Below, one piece after another: positions 20,501 to 29,783 of a DNA stretch of 64,000 bases. The stretch's first letter is position 1, and each line of letters begins with the position of its first letter. The position numbers and the translations under genes are program-made. The notes beneath the pieces were generated by a model that had not been told where the DNA came from, did not search any database, and worked only from the letters and a program-made list of their open reading frames with translations. Source of the stretch: Candidatus Flavonifractor intestinigallinarum (lineage in GTDB: Bacteria > Bacillota > Clostridia > Oscillospirales > Oscillospiraceae); the NCBI GenBank assembly GCA_019119165.1, contig DWXO01000047.1, positions 1 to 64,000 of the forward strand. Direction: 5' to 3'.

Positions 20501-21767
20501 ATTGGGGATTGGGATTCTGGGGCTTGTCCCCACGGGGACGGCGGTGATACCGGCGGCGTGGCCGCTTCTTCTCCCCGGCGGCATTGGCCTGTCCGCCCTC
20601 GGCGGCAGGCTTTTCAGGGGCGGGCTTCTCCTGGGCCTTGGGCCTGCTCTCAGGCCGGGGCTTGCCCTCTCCCTTGGGGGCCTTGGGCTGGGCGGCCTTC
20701 TGAGGAGGCTTGGCCTCCTCCTTCTTGGCCTGGGCCTGGGGCTGCTGCTGCTCCCCGCCGCTCTTCCGGCGGCGGCTGCGGCTCCGGCGGGGCTCCTGGG
20801 CGGGGGCGCTCTCCTCCTCCACAACCGCGCTCAGCCCCGCCAGGGCGGCGCTGACGCTGCCGGTCAGGGTGCGGGGCTCCTCCACCGGGGTCACCTTCCG
20901 CAGCTTGGCCAGCTCCTGACCGGGGGGCTCCACATAGTCCTCCGGCCGCTTGCCCTTGCCGTTGCGGATCACCCGCAGCTCACAGTTGTGGAAGCACTTG
21001 GGGGTCTCAGGGGCGTTGTCCAGCCGTACCTTCACCGTCTCTTTCAGCAGGTCCACCTGGCATACGTTGCCTGCTCCCTCGGGGGTCTCCACAAAGGACT
21101 CGTTCTTGGGCATCCGGTGGACCGCGTCCTCATAGGCCTCCTGCTCGTATTTCAGGCAGCACATGAGCCGCCCGCAGGTGCCCGAGATCTTGGTGGGGTT
21201 GAGGGACAGGTTCTGGGTCTTGGCCATCTTGATGGACACCGGCTGGAACTCGTCCAGGAAGGAGGCGCAGCACAGGGGCCGGCCGCAGATGCCCAGGCCC
21301 CCCAGCATTTTGGCCTCGTCCCGGACGCCGATCTGCCGCAGCTCGATGCGGGCGTGGAACACGCTGGCCAGGTCCTTCACCAGGGCACGGAAGTCCACCC
21401 GGCCCTCGCTGGTAAAGAAGAAGAGGATCTTGTTGCCCTCGAAGTTGTACTCCACCTCCACCAGCTTCATGTCCAGCCCGTGGGCGGCAATCTTCTCCTG
21501 GCAGATGGTGAAGGCCTTCTTCTCCTTCTCGTGGTTCTTCTCCACCGTCTCCAGGTCCTTGTCGGTGGCGATGCGCACCATGGGGCGGAGAGGCTGCACC
21601 ACCTCTTCATCCTCCACCATGGTGTTGCCCTGGGCGCACTCGCCGTACTCCAGGCCCCGGGAGGTCTCAATGATGACCCCCTGGCCGGGAGAGACCTGCT
21701 GTCCCTGGGGATCGAAATAATATTGCTTGCCCCCGCTTTTAAAGCGGACGCCGATGATCTCGGTCAT
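20499..21767 (-). CDS. ricT: PSP1/RicT (YaaT) family protein with long K/R/P/Q-rich C-terminal tail
   Basis: GICGRPLCCASFL...GRLMCCLKYEQE PSP1 motif. Confidence 0.88.
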   Translation of the reverse strand: MTEIIGVRFKSGGKQYYFDPQGQQVSPGQGVIIETSRGLEYGECAQGNTMVEDEEVVQPLRPMVRIATDKDLETVEKNHEKEKKAFTICQEKIAAHGLDMKLVEVEYNFEGNKILFFFTSEGRVDFRALVKDLASVFHARIELRQIGVRDEAKMLGGLGICGRPLCCASFLDEFQPVSIKMAKTQNLSLNPTKISGTCGRLMCCLKYEQEAYEDAVHRMPKNESFVETPEGAGNVCQVDLLKETVKVRLDNAPETPKCFHNCELRVIRNGKGKRPEDYVEPPGQELAKLRKVTPVEEPRTLTGSVSAALAGLSAVVEEESAPAQEPRRSRSRRRKSGGEQQQPQAQAKKEEAKPPQKAAQPKAPKGEGKPRPESRPKAQEKPAPEKPAAEGGQANAAGEKKRPRRRYHRRPRGDKPQNPNPQ

Positions 21768-21787
21768 AATTACCTCCGGTTGTATGA

Positions 21788-21906
21788 ATGAGGAGATAGA
21801 AGTGAGGAGATAGGAGTGATGGTATTTGCCTTCGGCAAATAAGATCATATTGATCCGGCGCAGCCGCATACCATATCTTCTATCTCCTATCTCATAACTC
21901 CTATCT
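21788..21906. repeat. Family C repeat
   Basis: GAGGAGATAGAAGTGAGGAGATAGGAG...ATTTGCCTTCGGCAAAT...ATCCGGCGCAGCCGCAT...ATCTTCTATCTCCTATCTCATAACTCCTATCT. Confidence 0.85.
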
Positions 21907-22900
21907 GAGAAAGCAATTGGGCCAGTCCAGCCCCCAGCCAGCCGGCCATATGGCCCGGGCCCACATAGAAGCCGCAGGCGGTGCGCAGCTGTTCCGTCAG
22001 AGCGGCGGCCCCGGTGAGGGCCTTGGGAGACAGGGCCTTGGCCCCCTGTTCCGCCAGGGTCCGGCGGCGGGGGTCGCTCTCATGAAGGGCCCCGGCGGCG
22101 CATACCAGGCAGTCCCGCACCAGCAGCAAAAACTCATCCAGCAGGGCGTTGAGGGAATCCCGGTCCCACTTGTCCCGCTCCAGTCCGGCGCAGAACTCCA
22201 GCAGGGCCAGCTCGTCCTTGGCGCAGAACCGCTCCAGCAGGGCAGCCGCCCCCTCCAGGGCGCGGCCGTCGGCGGCCCTGCCCTCCAGCTGGTCCACCGC
22301 ACGGCCCAGAATGCCCTCGCACCGGGCGGCGGCGTTGGAGATCTCCGCCGGGGAGCGGTCGGGATATCGGGCGGACAGCCAGGTCTCCGCCTCCTGCACC
22401 GTCACCGGGGAGAGGGTGAGTACCTCGCACCGGGAGCGCACCGTGGACAGCAGGGCGGCGGCGTTGTCGGTAAGCAGAAGGAAGGCGGCATAGGCCGGTC
22501 CCTCCTCCAGCAGCTTGAGCAGGGCGTTCTGGCTGGGGTCCTTCATGTTCTGGGCCCCCTCCAGAATGTACACCTTTCGGGGCGCCTCGTTGGGCTTGAT
22601 GTAGGCGTCGTTGCGGATGGCCCGGATGCGGGCCACGTTGAGCTCGTCCCCCTCACCTCCGGCGCGGATCACGTCGGGGTGGATGTGGCCCAGGGCCTTT
22701 TTACAGCCTGAGCAGGCCATACAGGGGACCTCCCCCCCGCCGGTACACACCAGGGCAGCGGAGAGCAGGCCGGCCAGGGTGCGCTTGCCCGACCCCGCCG
22801 GCCCGCTGATGATATAGGCGTGGGACAGCCCCCGCCGGGCGGTCTCCAGAGAGAGCTGCCGCTTGAGAGGGGTGTTGCCCGCCAATAAGGACAGGTCCAT
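21887..22900 (-). CDS. holB: DNA polymerase III delta-prime subunit
   Basis: HAYIISGPAGSGKRTLAGLLSAALVC...CMACSGCKKALGHIHPDV; last codons encoded by family C repeat. Confidence 0.85.
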   Translation of the reverse strand: MDLSLLAGNTPLKRQLSLETARRGLSHAYIISGPAGSGKRTLAGLLSAALVCTGGGEVPCMACSGCKKALGHIHPDVIRAGGEGDELNVARIRAIRNDAYIKPNEAPRKVYILEGAQNMKDPSQNALLKLLEEGPAYAAFLLLTDNAAALLSTVRSRCEVLTLSPVTVQEAETWLSARYPDRSPAEISNAAARCEGILGRAVDQLEGRAADGRALEGAAALLERFCAKDELALLEFCAGLERDKWDRDSLNALLDEFLLLVRDCLVCAAGALHESDPRRRTLAEQGAKALSPKALTGAAALTEQLRTACGFYVGPGHMAGWLGAGLAQLLSQIGVMR

Positions 22901-22901
22901 C

Positions 22902-23225
22902 TTATACCCGCTCGAACCGCTCGATATCCACCACAAAGATGGTGGCGCCGCCAACCACCACCTCCACGGGCATACTGGGGTAGTAGCCGTAGCTCATCTC
23001 GGTGGTGGTGGGGATCATCTGCTTGCGGGAGTGGGAGTGCTCCTTGATGATGTCAATGACGTTCTGCACCTTCTCCTCATCCACGCCGATGAGGATGGTC
23101 ACGTTGCCCGCCATGAGAAAGCCGCCGGTGGTGGCCAGCTTGGTGGACGAAAAGCCCTTCTTGGTCAGGGCCTGGGTGACGGTGTTGGCGTCGTCGTGAT
23201 TGATGATAGCCAGAACCAGTTTCAT
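22902..23225 (-). CDS. darA: Cyclic-di-AMP receptor, PII-like (DarA/PstA)
   Basis: MKLVLAIINHDDANTVTQALTKKGFSSTKLATTGGFLMAGNVTILIG. Confidence 0.92.
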   Translation of the reverse strand: MKLVLAIINHDDANTVTQALTKKGFSSTKLATTGGFLMAGNVTILIGVDEEKVQNVIDIIKEHSHSRKQMIPTTTEMSYGYYPSMPVEVVVGGATIFVVDIERFERV

Positions 23226-23276
23226 GGGTATCCCTCCTGCTTAAAGATGCCGGAAGTCCGGCGCTGGGGCCGCGTT

Positions 23277-24590
23277 TCACAGGACGGCCACAGAAACATC
23301 TTCCAGTGTATTATAACCTATTTGTTTCAAATATGCGATACTTTTTTTGTCCACACGCTCCCCCGGCGCGATGACGGGAACCCCTGGGGGATAAGGGGCC
23401 ACTTGGCAGGCGGCCACCTGTCCCTCCGCCTGTTCCAGAGGGAGGCTTTTACGGGGTGCAAAGAGGGCCTGCCGGGGGGTGAGGGCCATCTCCGGCGGGA
23501 CGGTTGGGGCGGGATAGCCGGGACAGGGCCCCAGCGCCACCTGCCTCAGGGCCTCCTCCAGCCTTGCAAAGTCCGACCGGCTGTCAGCGCAGGTGGGGAT
23601 CAGCACCACATGGCCCCCGTCGGCCATTTCGGGCCATACATTCTGTGCCTCCAGAGCTTCCTGGGCGGCGTAGCCGTCGGGGGCGCACAGGACCAGCCGG
23701 GTGGGGTCCAGAGGGGCGTCCTGTTCCGTGAGGGCGGGGAAGCGTTCCCGCAGCCGGGCCACCTCCTCCGCCGTCCGGCGGTAGGCTTTCGTCCCTCCCT
23801 CCAGCATATGGGCCCGGCACAGGTCCAGTGCGGCCATCATGGGATAGGAGGGACTGGAGGAGCCGTAAATGCTGGCCGCCCGCCGCAGGTCGGCGTGGGA
23901 GAAGGCGCCGTTTGAGAAGAGCAGGGCGCTCTGCCCCGGTGCCGGGAGGGTCTTGTGGGCGGAGGCCACCAGCAAGTCGGCCTCGGACAGCCCATAGTCC
24001 CCCAAAAAGGGCAGATGGGCCCCGTGGGCCCCGTCCACCACCAGCACGCCCCCATGGCGGTGCATCACTTCTGCAAGAGCGGGCAGGTCGGACAGCACGC
24101 CGTAATAAGTAGGAGAGGTGATGCACAGGGCCTTGATCTCCGGGTGAGCGGTCAGCTGTTCCTCCACCCGTTCCGGGGAAATAGGCCCGGTCACCCCGGC
24201 CCGGGCCAGCCAGGGCCGGTCCAGATACACCGGCTTTAAGTCCAGCAGGGCCAGGGCGTTGTAGGCCGAGCGGTGGCTCCCCCGGTCCAGCAGCACCGTG
24301 TCCCCCGGCTGGCAGGCCAGGGTGAGGGCGGCCAGCACCCCCTGGGTGGAGCCGCCGGTGAGAAAGAGACAGCTGTCCATGCGGAACAGTTCCGCCCACA
24401 GCGCCTGTGCCTCACCGATGGCCCCGCCCCCCTCAAACAGGTTGCCGGTGGGGGGCAGCTCGGTGAAGTCGATGGCGGCCAGGTTGTCCAGCCCCGGCAG
24501 GGGCTTGCCCTTGTGGCCGGGCATATGGAGCCGCAGGGGATTTTGAGCCGCGAAGGCAGTCAGAGCGTCATACAGCGGTGTGTTTTCCAC
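23277..24590 (-). CDS. Aminotransferase-fold Orn/Lys/Arg decarboxylase family
   Basis: FTELPPTGNLFEGGGAIGEAQ; LLVASAHKTLPAPGQSALL PLP Lys; GTG start with AAGGAGGGA RBS. Confidence 0.85.
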   Translation of the reverse strand: MENTPLYDALTAFAAQNPLRLHMPGHKGKPLPGLDNLAAIDFTELPPTGNLFEGGGAIGEAQALWAELFRMDSCLFLTGGSTQGVLAALTLACQPGDTVLLDRGSHRSAYNALALLDLKPVYLDRPWLARAGVTGPISPERVEEQLTAHPEIKALCITSPTYYGVLSDLPALAEVMHRHGGVLVVDGAHGAHLPFLGDYGLSEADLLVASAHKTLPAPGQSALLFSNGAFSHADLRRAASIYGSSSPSYPMMAALDLCRAHMLEGGTKAYRRTAEEVARLRERFPALTEQDAPLDPTRLVLCAPDGYAAQEALEAQNVWPEMADGGHVVLIPTCADSRSDFARLEEALRQVALGPCPGYPAPTVPPEMALTPRQALFAPRKSLPLEQAEGQVAACQVAPYPPGVPVIAPGERVDKKSIAYLKQIGYNTLEDVSVAVL

Positions 24591-24641
24591 AGAATTTCCC
24601 TCCTTTGTGGAGAAAAGTAAGGTATGGCTTATCTGCCGGGC

Positions 24642-24694
24642 CCCCCTCATCAGTCTCGCTGCGCTCGACAGCTTCCCCCCAGTGGGGGGAAGCT
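24642..24694 (-). repeat. Family B repeat unit
   Basis: CCCCCTCATCAGTCTCGCTGCGCTCGACAGCTTCCCCCCAGTGGGGGGAAGCT. Confidence 0.9.
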
Positions 24695-24703
24695 CCATAC
24701 AAA

Positions 24704-24799
24704 CCTTCCCCCCTCAGGGGGGTCGGACTGTCCGGTGGACAGTCCGATCAAAAGAACCCTTCCTAAACCCGTGGTGGCCCGCAGGGCCGGATGAGGGGG
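24704..24799 (+). repeat. Family A repeat unit interrupted by a ~45-50 bp hairpin-containing insertion
   Basis: CCTTCCCCCCTCAGGGGGG | TCGGACTGTCCGGTGGACAGTCCGATCAAAAGAACCCTTCCTAAACCCGTG | GTGGCCCGCAGGGCCGGATGAGGGGG. Confidence 0.8.
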
Positions 24800-24821
24800 T
24801 GTGCGTCAGGGATACCCTGCC

Positions 24822-25838
24822 TTACAGAGCTCCCTCGATCCAGGCGGAACCGGCCACCGTGTCTCCCAGATAGAACACCGCCAGCTGGCCTGGGGTGGGT
24901 GCCCGAGCGGGGGCCTTCATCTCAATGCGTACCCCGTTTTCGTGGGGATAGAGTACGCCCTCCGCCTGGGTGCGGGAGTGGCGCAGGCGGACGGTGACCT
25001 CCAGAGGCTCCGTCAGCCCCTCCACCCCGATCCAGTTGGGGGCGGAGCCAAACACGGTGGACTTGCCCAAATCGGAGCCGTCGGACAGCACCACCTCGCG
25101 GGTAGCGGGCCGCAGGGCGGTGACGAAGTACCGGTGGGGGCCGGACACCCCCAGCCCTCTCCCCTGGCCCAGGGTGTAGTGGTGGACCCCCTTGTGGCGG
25201 CCCAGCACCTTGCCCTCTTTGTCCACAAAATTGCCCTCCGGTGTGGAAAACCCACGGCGGTCCAGCCAGGCGGCGTAATCCCCGTCGGGGATGAAGCAGA
25301 TCTCCATGGAGTCCGGCTTGTCCGCCACGGGAATGCCAAAGCTGCGGGCCAGCTGCCGAACCTCCGTCTTTTCGTAATTTCCAAGGGGAAAAATCACTCT
25401 CTGTAATTGTTCTCTGGTCAATCGGGCCAGCATATAGGACTGGTCGTTGGCGGGTTTGCCTTTTTTCAGCACCCCGTTTTCCACATTGGCGTAGTGTCCG
25501 GTGGAAACATAGCGGGCCCCGATTTTGTCGGCCAGCCGGAACAGGGCGGGAAATTTCACCGTGGGGTTGCACAGGGCGCAGGGCAGGGGCGTGCGGCCGC
25601 TCTGATAGGCGGCGGCAAAGGGAGTACACACCTGGTCCTCCAGATCGGCCCGGATGTCGGCCACCTCAAAGGGGATGGACAGGCGCTGGGCCACGGCGGC
25701 GGCATCGGCCGCCCCGGTGCCCCCCAGGCCGATGTCCAGATAGAGGCCGGTGACGGCAAAGCCCTGCTCCTTCAGCAGGGTGGCCGCCACGGCGGAGTCT
25801 ACCCCGCCGGACAGGCCCAGTACCACAGAGTTTTGCAT
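24822..25838 (-). CDS. mnmA: tRNA 2-thiouridylase MnmA
   Basis: VVLGLSGGVDSAVAATLLKEQG; DSMEICFIPDGDYAAWL. Confidence 0.9.
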   Translation of the reverse strand: MQNSVVLGLSGGVDSAVAATLLKEQGFAVTGLYLDIGLGGTGAADAAAVAQRLSIPFEVADIRADLEDQVCTPFAAAYQSGRTPLPCALCNPTVKFPALFRLADKIGARYVSTGHYANVENGVLKKGKPANDQSYMLARLTREQLQRVIFPLGNYEKTEVRQLARSFGIPVADKPDSMEICFIPDGDYAAWLDRRGFSTPEGNFVDKEGKVLGRHKGVHHYTLGQGRGLGVSGPHRYFVTALRPATREVVLSDGSDLGKSTVFGSAPNWIGVEGLTEPLEVTVRLRHSRTQAEGVLYPHENGVRIEMKAPARAPTPGQLAVFYLGDTVAGSAWIEGAL

Positions 25839-25852
25839 ATGAAACACCACCA

Positions 25853-25976
25853 GATGAGAGATAGGAGATAGAAGATAGGAGATAGAAGATAGGGTAGTTG
25901 CCGCAGGCGAATGATTTTAATTTGTCCGGCTGCGCCGGACACCACAACTCCTATCTCCTATCTCATCACTCCTAAC
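25853..25976. repeat. Family C repeat
   Basis: GATGAGAGATAGGAGATAGAAGATAGGAG...TTGCCGCAGGCGAA...GTCCGGCTGCGCCGGAC...CTCCTATCTCCTATCTCATCACTCCTAA. Confidence 0.85.
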
Positions 25977-27784
25977 TATTTTTCCAGCATTACCATCAGC
26001 ACGGCAACATCCGCCGGGCTGACGCCGGAAATGCGGGAGGCCTGGCCCAGGTTCAAAGGCCGGATCTGGTCCAGCTTCTGCCGGGCCTCCAGCCGCAGGC
26101 CCTCCATGGACAGGTAGTCCAGGTCGGCGGGCAGGGGCCTGTCCTCCATCTTGCGCTGCTCGGCCACCTGCCGCAGCTGCAGGTCGATGTACCCCTGATA
26201 TTTTACCGAGATTTCCACCGCCTCAGTCACTTCTGTGGATAACTCCGGCCGGTTTGGGTCCACGGCAGCCAGGCTGTCATAGGTGTTTTCCGGCCGGCGC
26301 AGCAGGTCCACCAGACGGCCCTCCGCCGTGCCGTTGTGGGTGAGGCGTTTGATCTCACGGTCCACGGCGGCGTATTTCTCCTCCACCGCCGCCAATCTTT
26401 CATCGCTCACCAGCCCGATAGCGTGGCCGATGGGGCACAGCCGCCGGTCGGCGTTGTCCTGTCGGTGGAGCAGCCGGTACTCGGTGCGGGAGGTCATCAT
26501 CCGGTAGGGCTCGTTGGTGCCCTTGGTCACCAGATCGTCGATGAGCACCCCGATGTACCCCTGGTCCCGCCGGAGGATCAGGGGGTCCCGGCCCAAAAGC
26601 TTCAACGCGGCGTTCACACCAGCCACGAAGCCCTGGACGGCGGCCTCCTCATAGCCGGAGGAGCCGTTGAACTGGCCCGCGCCGTAGAGGCCCCTCACCT
26701 TCTTGTGTTCCAGGGTGGGCAGCAGCTCGGTGGGGTCCACGCAGTCGTACTCGATGGCATAGGCGGGACGGGTCATTTCGGCGTGCTCCAGGCCGGGGAT
26801 GGTATGGAGCATTTGAATCTGTACCTCCTCCGGCAGCGAGGAGGAAAAGCCCTGGAGGTACAGCTCCTCCGTGTTCAGCCCCATGGGCTCCAAAAAGAGC
26901 TGGTGCCGCTCCTTGTCGGGAAAGCGGACGATTTTGGTCTCAATGGAGGGGCAGTATCGGGGGCCAACGCCCTCGATGGTGCCGTCGTACAGGGGGGAGC
27001 GGTCCAGATTGGCCCGGATGATGGCGTGGGTCTGCTGATTGGTGTAGGTCAGCCAGCAGATGGCCCTGTTTTCCGGGGGAATTTTGGTCTCAAAGGAGAA
27101 GGGGACCACCTGCTCGTCCCCCGGCTGGACCTCCAGCTGGGAGAAGTCCACGCTGCGGGCGTGGATGCGGGGGGGCGTGCCCGTCTTGAACCGGCGGAGG
27201 GTGACTCCCAGCCCTTTCAGGCTGTCGGTAAGGGGCAGGGCGGCGGCCAGGCCGTCGGGGCCGGAGTCCCTCGTCACCTCGCCGATGATGGTGCGGCCCC
27301 CCAGGAAGGTGCCCGAGGCCACCACTACCGCACGGACCTTGTATTCTGCGCCGTAAACCGTGCGCACGCCGGACACATGGCCGTTTTCCGTTAAAATGTC
27401 GGTGACCTCCGCCTGCTTGACCCACAGGTTGTCCTGGTTTTCCAGGGTGTGCTTCATGACCTCCTGGTACCGGCGGCGGTCGGCCTGGGCCCGGAGGGAC
27501 CACACCGCCGGGCCTTTGCCCCGGTTGAGCAGCCGGTACTGGATGCAGGCTTGGTCGGCAGCTCTGGCCATCTCCCCGCCCAGGGCGTCCAGCTCCCGGA
27601 TCAGGTGGCCCTTGCCGGTGCCGCCGATGGCCGGGTTGCAGGGCATATTGCCCACCGCGTCCAGATTGACGGTAAAGCACAGGGTACGGAGGCCCAGCCG
27701 GGCGGCGGCCAGGGCGGCCTCAATGCCCGCGTGGCCCGCGCCGATCACAGCAATATCAAAGGTTCCAGCGTCGTATGTTTGCAT
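25976..27784 (-). CDS. mnmG: tRNA uridine-5-carboxymethylaminomethyl modification enzyme MnmG/GidA
   Basis: [51 protein letters not shown]. Confidence 0.97.
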   Translation of the reverse strand: MQTYDAGTFDIAVIGAGHAGIEAALAAARLGLRTLCFTVNLDAVGNMPCNPAIGGTGKGHLIRELDALGGEMARAADQACIQYRLLNRGKGPAVWSLRAQADRRRYQEVMKHTLENQDNLWVKQAEVTDILTENGHVSGVRTVYGAEYKVRAVVVASGTFLGGRTIIGEVTRDSGPDGLAAALPLTDSLKGLGVTLRRFKTGTPPRIHARSVDFSQLEVQPGDEQVVPFSFETKIPPENRAICWLTYTNQQTHAIIRANLDRSPLYDGTIEGVGPRYCPSIETKIVRFPDKERHQLFLEPMGLNTEELYLQGFSSSLPEEVQIQMLHTIPGLEHAEMTRPAYAIEYDCVDPTELLPTLEHKKVRGLYGAGQFNGSSGYEEAAVQGFVAGVNAALKLLGRDPLILRRDQGYIGVLIDDLVTKGTNEPYRMMTSRTEYRLLHRQDNADRRLCPIGHAIGLVSDERLAAVEEKYAAVDREIKRLTHNGTAEGRLVDLLRRPENTYDSLAAVDPNRPELSTEVTEAVEISVKYQGYIDLQLRQVAEQRKMEDRPLPADLDYLSMEGLRLEARQKLDQIRPLNLGQASRISGVSPADVAVLMVMLEK

Positions 27785-27833
27785 GGTAGTTTCTCACCTG
27801 ATCCGTGGGGCCACGGCCCCGGAGTGATGTATT

Positions 27834-27959
27834 TGTAGGGGCGGGCACCCCAGGGTGGCCTCTCTTGCCCCTTTGGGGCAATTCACCTTCTGCCCACACC
27901 CGCCCGTGTACCGTGGACTGAGGACTGCCGATGGGCCGATGTGGGCATCGGCCCCTACA
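27834..27959. repeat. Family D element, 126 bp with terminal inverted repeats TGTAGGGGC/GCCCCTACA
   Basis: TGTAGGGGCGGGCACC...GGGCCGATGTGGGCATCGGCCCCTACA. Confidence 0.75.
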
Positions 27960-27975
27960 GTAAAAGAGACAGGCA

Positions 27976-28869
27976 TTACGCCCCATATACGATGGTCACA
28001 GCCTGGTGACAGTTGGTCACCTCCACCACCCGGTGGTCCCCGCCATACTCCCCGTCCAGGGTCCAGGCCAGGTCCTGATCGCTGATGATACGGACCTTGT
28101 TGGCGCGGAAGCAGGTCACCAGCCCCTTGTCATCGCTCTCCACATTGGTCAGGGCCTTCAAGATCCGCTGGAGCTGGAGCAGGGTCTTGGGCTGACGCAC
28201 CAGCATCACCTCAAACAGCCCGTCGTCCAGGGCGATGGGACGGCCCGGATTGGCCTGGATGCCGGCGATGGAGTGGGTGTTGGACACAAACCCCAGGCAG
28301 TAGCTGCCCAGCTCCACCTTGCCGTCGTGCTCCACCGTCATGGAGTAGGGCTTGATGGACCCCAGCCGGGAGAGCACCCCCATCAGATAGGCCAAATGGC
28401 CGAAAATGTGCTTGAACTGCTGGGGGGTGTTATAGGACAGGTCGGTAAAGGCCCCGAAGGCGGCCACATAGAGGAAATCCTGGTCGTTGAATTTCCCCAC
28501 ATCCACCGGCCTGGGCTTTCCCGCCGCCGCTACCACCGCCAGCTCCTCCAGGGTGCGGGGCAGATTCAGGTTCTTGGCGAAGTCATTGGTGGAGCCGGCC
28601 GGAATGTACCCCACCGTGGGCCGCTCCTCCGGGGACAGCTCCATCAGACCGGTCACCACCTCATGGAGGGTGCCGTCGCCGCCGGAACACACGATGCGGT
28701 CAAACTCCCCCGCCCGGTCCCGGGCTACCGCCGTGGCGTCCCCCGCCCCACGGGTGGGATGGACGGTCACATCCCACTTTTCCGTCAGGGCGTCCAGAAT
28801 GGGGGCCAGCCGCCCCCGCAGGGTGCCCTTGCCCGCATACAGGTTGTAGATAAACAGCAGCTTCTTCAT
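27976..28869 (-). CDS. Diacylglycerol/lipid kinase family protein
   Basis: KKLLFIYNLYAGKGTLR; RIVCSGGDGTLHEVVTGLM. Confidence 0.9.
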   Translation of the reverse strand: MKKLLFIYNLYAGKGTLRGRLAPILDALTEKWDVTVHPTRGAGDATAVARDRAGEFDRIVCSGGDGTLHEVVTGLMELSPEERPTVGYIPAGSTNDFAKNLNLPRTLEELAVVAAAGKPRPVDVGKFNDQDFLYVAAFGAFTDLSYNTPQQFKHIFGHLAYLMGVLSRLGSIKPYSMTVEHDGKVELGSYCLGFVSNTHSIAGIQANPGRPIALDDGLFEVMLVRQPKTLLQLQRILKALTNVESDDKGLVTCFRANKVRIISDQDLAWTLDGEYGGDHRVVEVTNCHQAVTIVYGA

Positions 28870-29072
28870 TTCGATCGCTCCATAGGGGACGCAAATACAT
28901 CCCAGTATACATTGTTCCATATTATATACCGTCCCGGTGGGAAAACACAACTCTTTTACGCACAAACCGCCCAGATTCCTCCGAAAACAGGAAAATGCCC
29001 GGCCCCACTTGCTTTTCTGCGCTAAAGTGTGTAAAATATGGATTCGATCTCAGCGCAAAGGAAGTGTACGCT

Positions 29073-29783
29073 ATGGACCGCAAAGCCCTGTCCGCCGCCT
29101 TTCCGGTGACGGTGCCGGTGCTGATGGGCTATCTGGCCATCGGCATGGCCTTCGGCTTCATGCTCCAGGCCGTGGGCTACAACTTTATCTGGGCCTTTTT
29201 TATGTCTCTCACCATCTATGCCGGGTCGGGCCAGTATCTGGGGGTGACCCTGCTGGCCACCGCCGCCTCCCTGGGCACGGTGGCCCTCATGACCCTGCTC
29301 ATCAATTTCCGCCATCTGGTATACGGCCTGTCCATGCTGGAGAAGTTCCGGGGCATGGGCTGGCGGAAGTTCTACATGATCTTCTCCCTCACCGATGAGA
29401 CCTACGCCCTGCTCTCCTCCGCCCAGGCCCCGGTGGGGGTGGACCCCAGGAATTTTTATTTTGCCATCGCCCTGCTGGATCAGAGCTACTGGATCATCGG
29501 CTCGGTGATCGGCGCGGTGGCGGGGGCGCTGATTCCGGTGGATACCAAGGGCATCGACTTTGCTATGACCGCCCTCTTTGTGGTCATCGCCGTGGACCAG
29601 TGGAAGGCCTACCGCAAGCACCTGCCCGCGCTGCTGGGCGGGGCCGTCACCATTCTGTTTCTCATCATCCTGGGCCAGTTCTTCGGCCAGCAGCAGATGC
29701 TCATTGTCTCCCTGGGTGTGATTGTGCTGCTGCTGCTGCTGTTCCGGGACAAGCTGGAAGAAAAGGAGGAAGAAAAATGCTGA
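29073..29783 (+). CDS. azlC: Branched-chain amino acid exporter large subunit AzlC
   Basis: AFPVTVPVLMGYLAIGMAFGFMLQAVGYNFIWAFFMSLTIYAGSGQYL. Confidence 0.9.
   Translation: MDRKALSAAFPVTVPVLMGYLAIGMAFGFMLQAVGYNFIWAFFMSLTIYAGSGQYLGVTLLATAASLGTVALMTLLINFRHLVYGLSMLEKFRGMGWRKFYMIFSLTDETYALLSSAQAPVGVDPRNFYFAIALLDQSYWIIGSVIGAVAGALIPVDTKGIDFAMTALFVVIAVDQWKAYRKHLPALLGGAVTILFLIILGQFFGQQQMLIVSLGVIVLLLLLFRDKLEEKEEEKC

Noticed and set aside
24580-24873. Short ORFs at 24.6-24.8 kb and the N-terminal extensions of the ORFs at 23277..24698 and 57906..59312
   Set aside because: They are translations of A/B repeats (e.g. [26 protein letters not shown]); the true starts lie downstream with good RBSs.
26336-27394. 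352-aa + strand ORF in the mnmG region
   Set aside because: Antisense to mnmG; no independent support.
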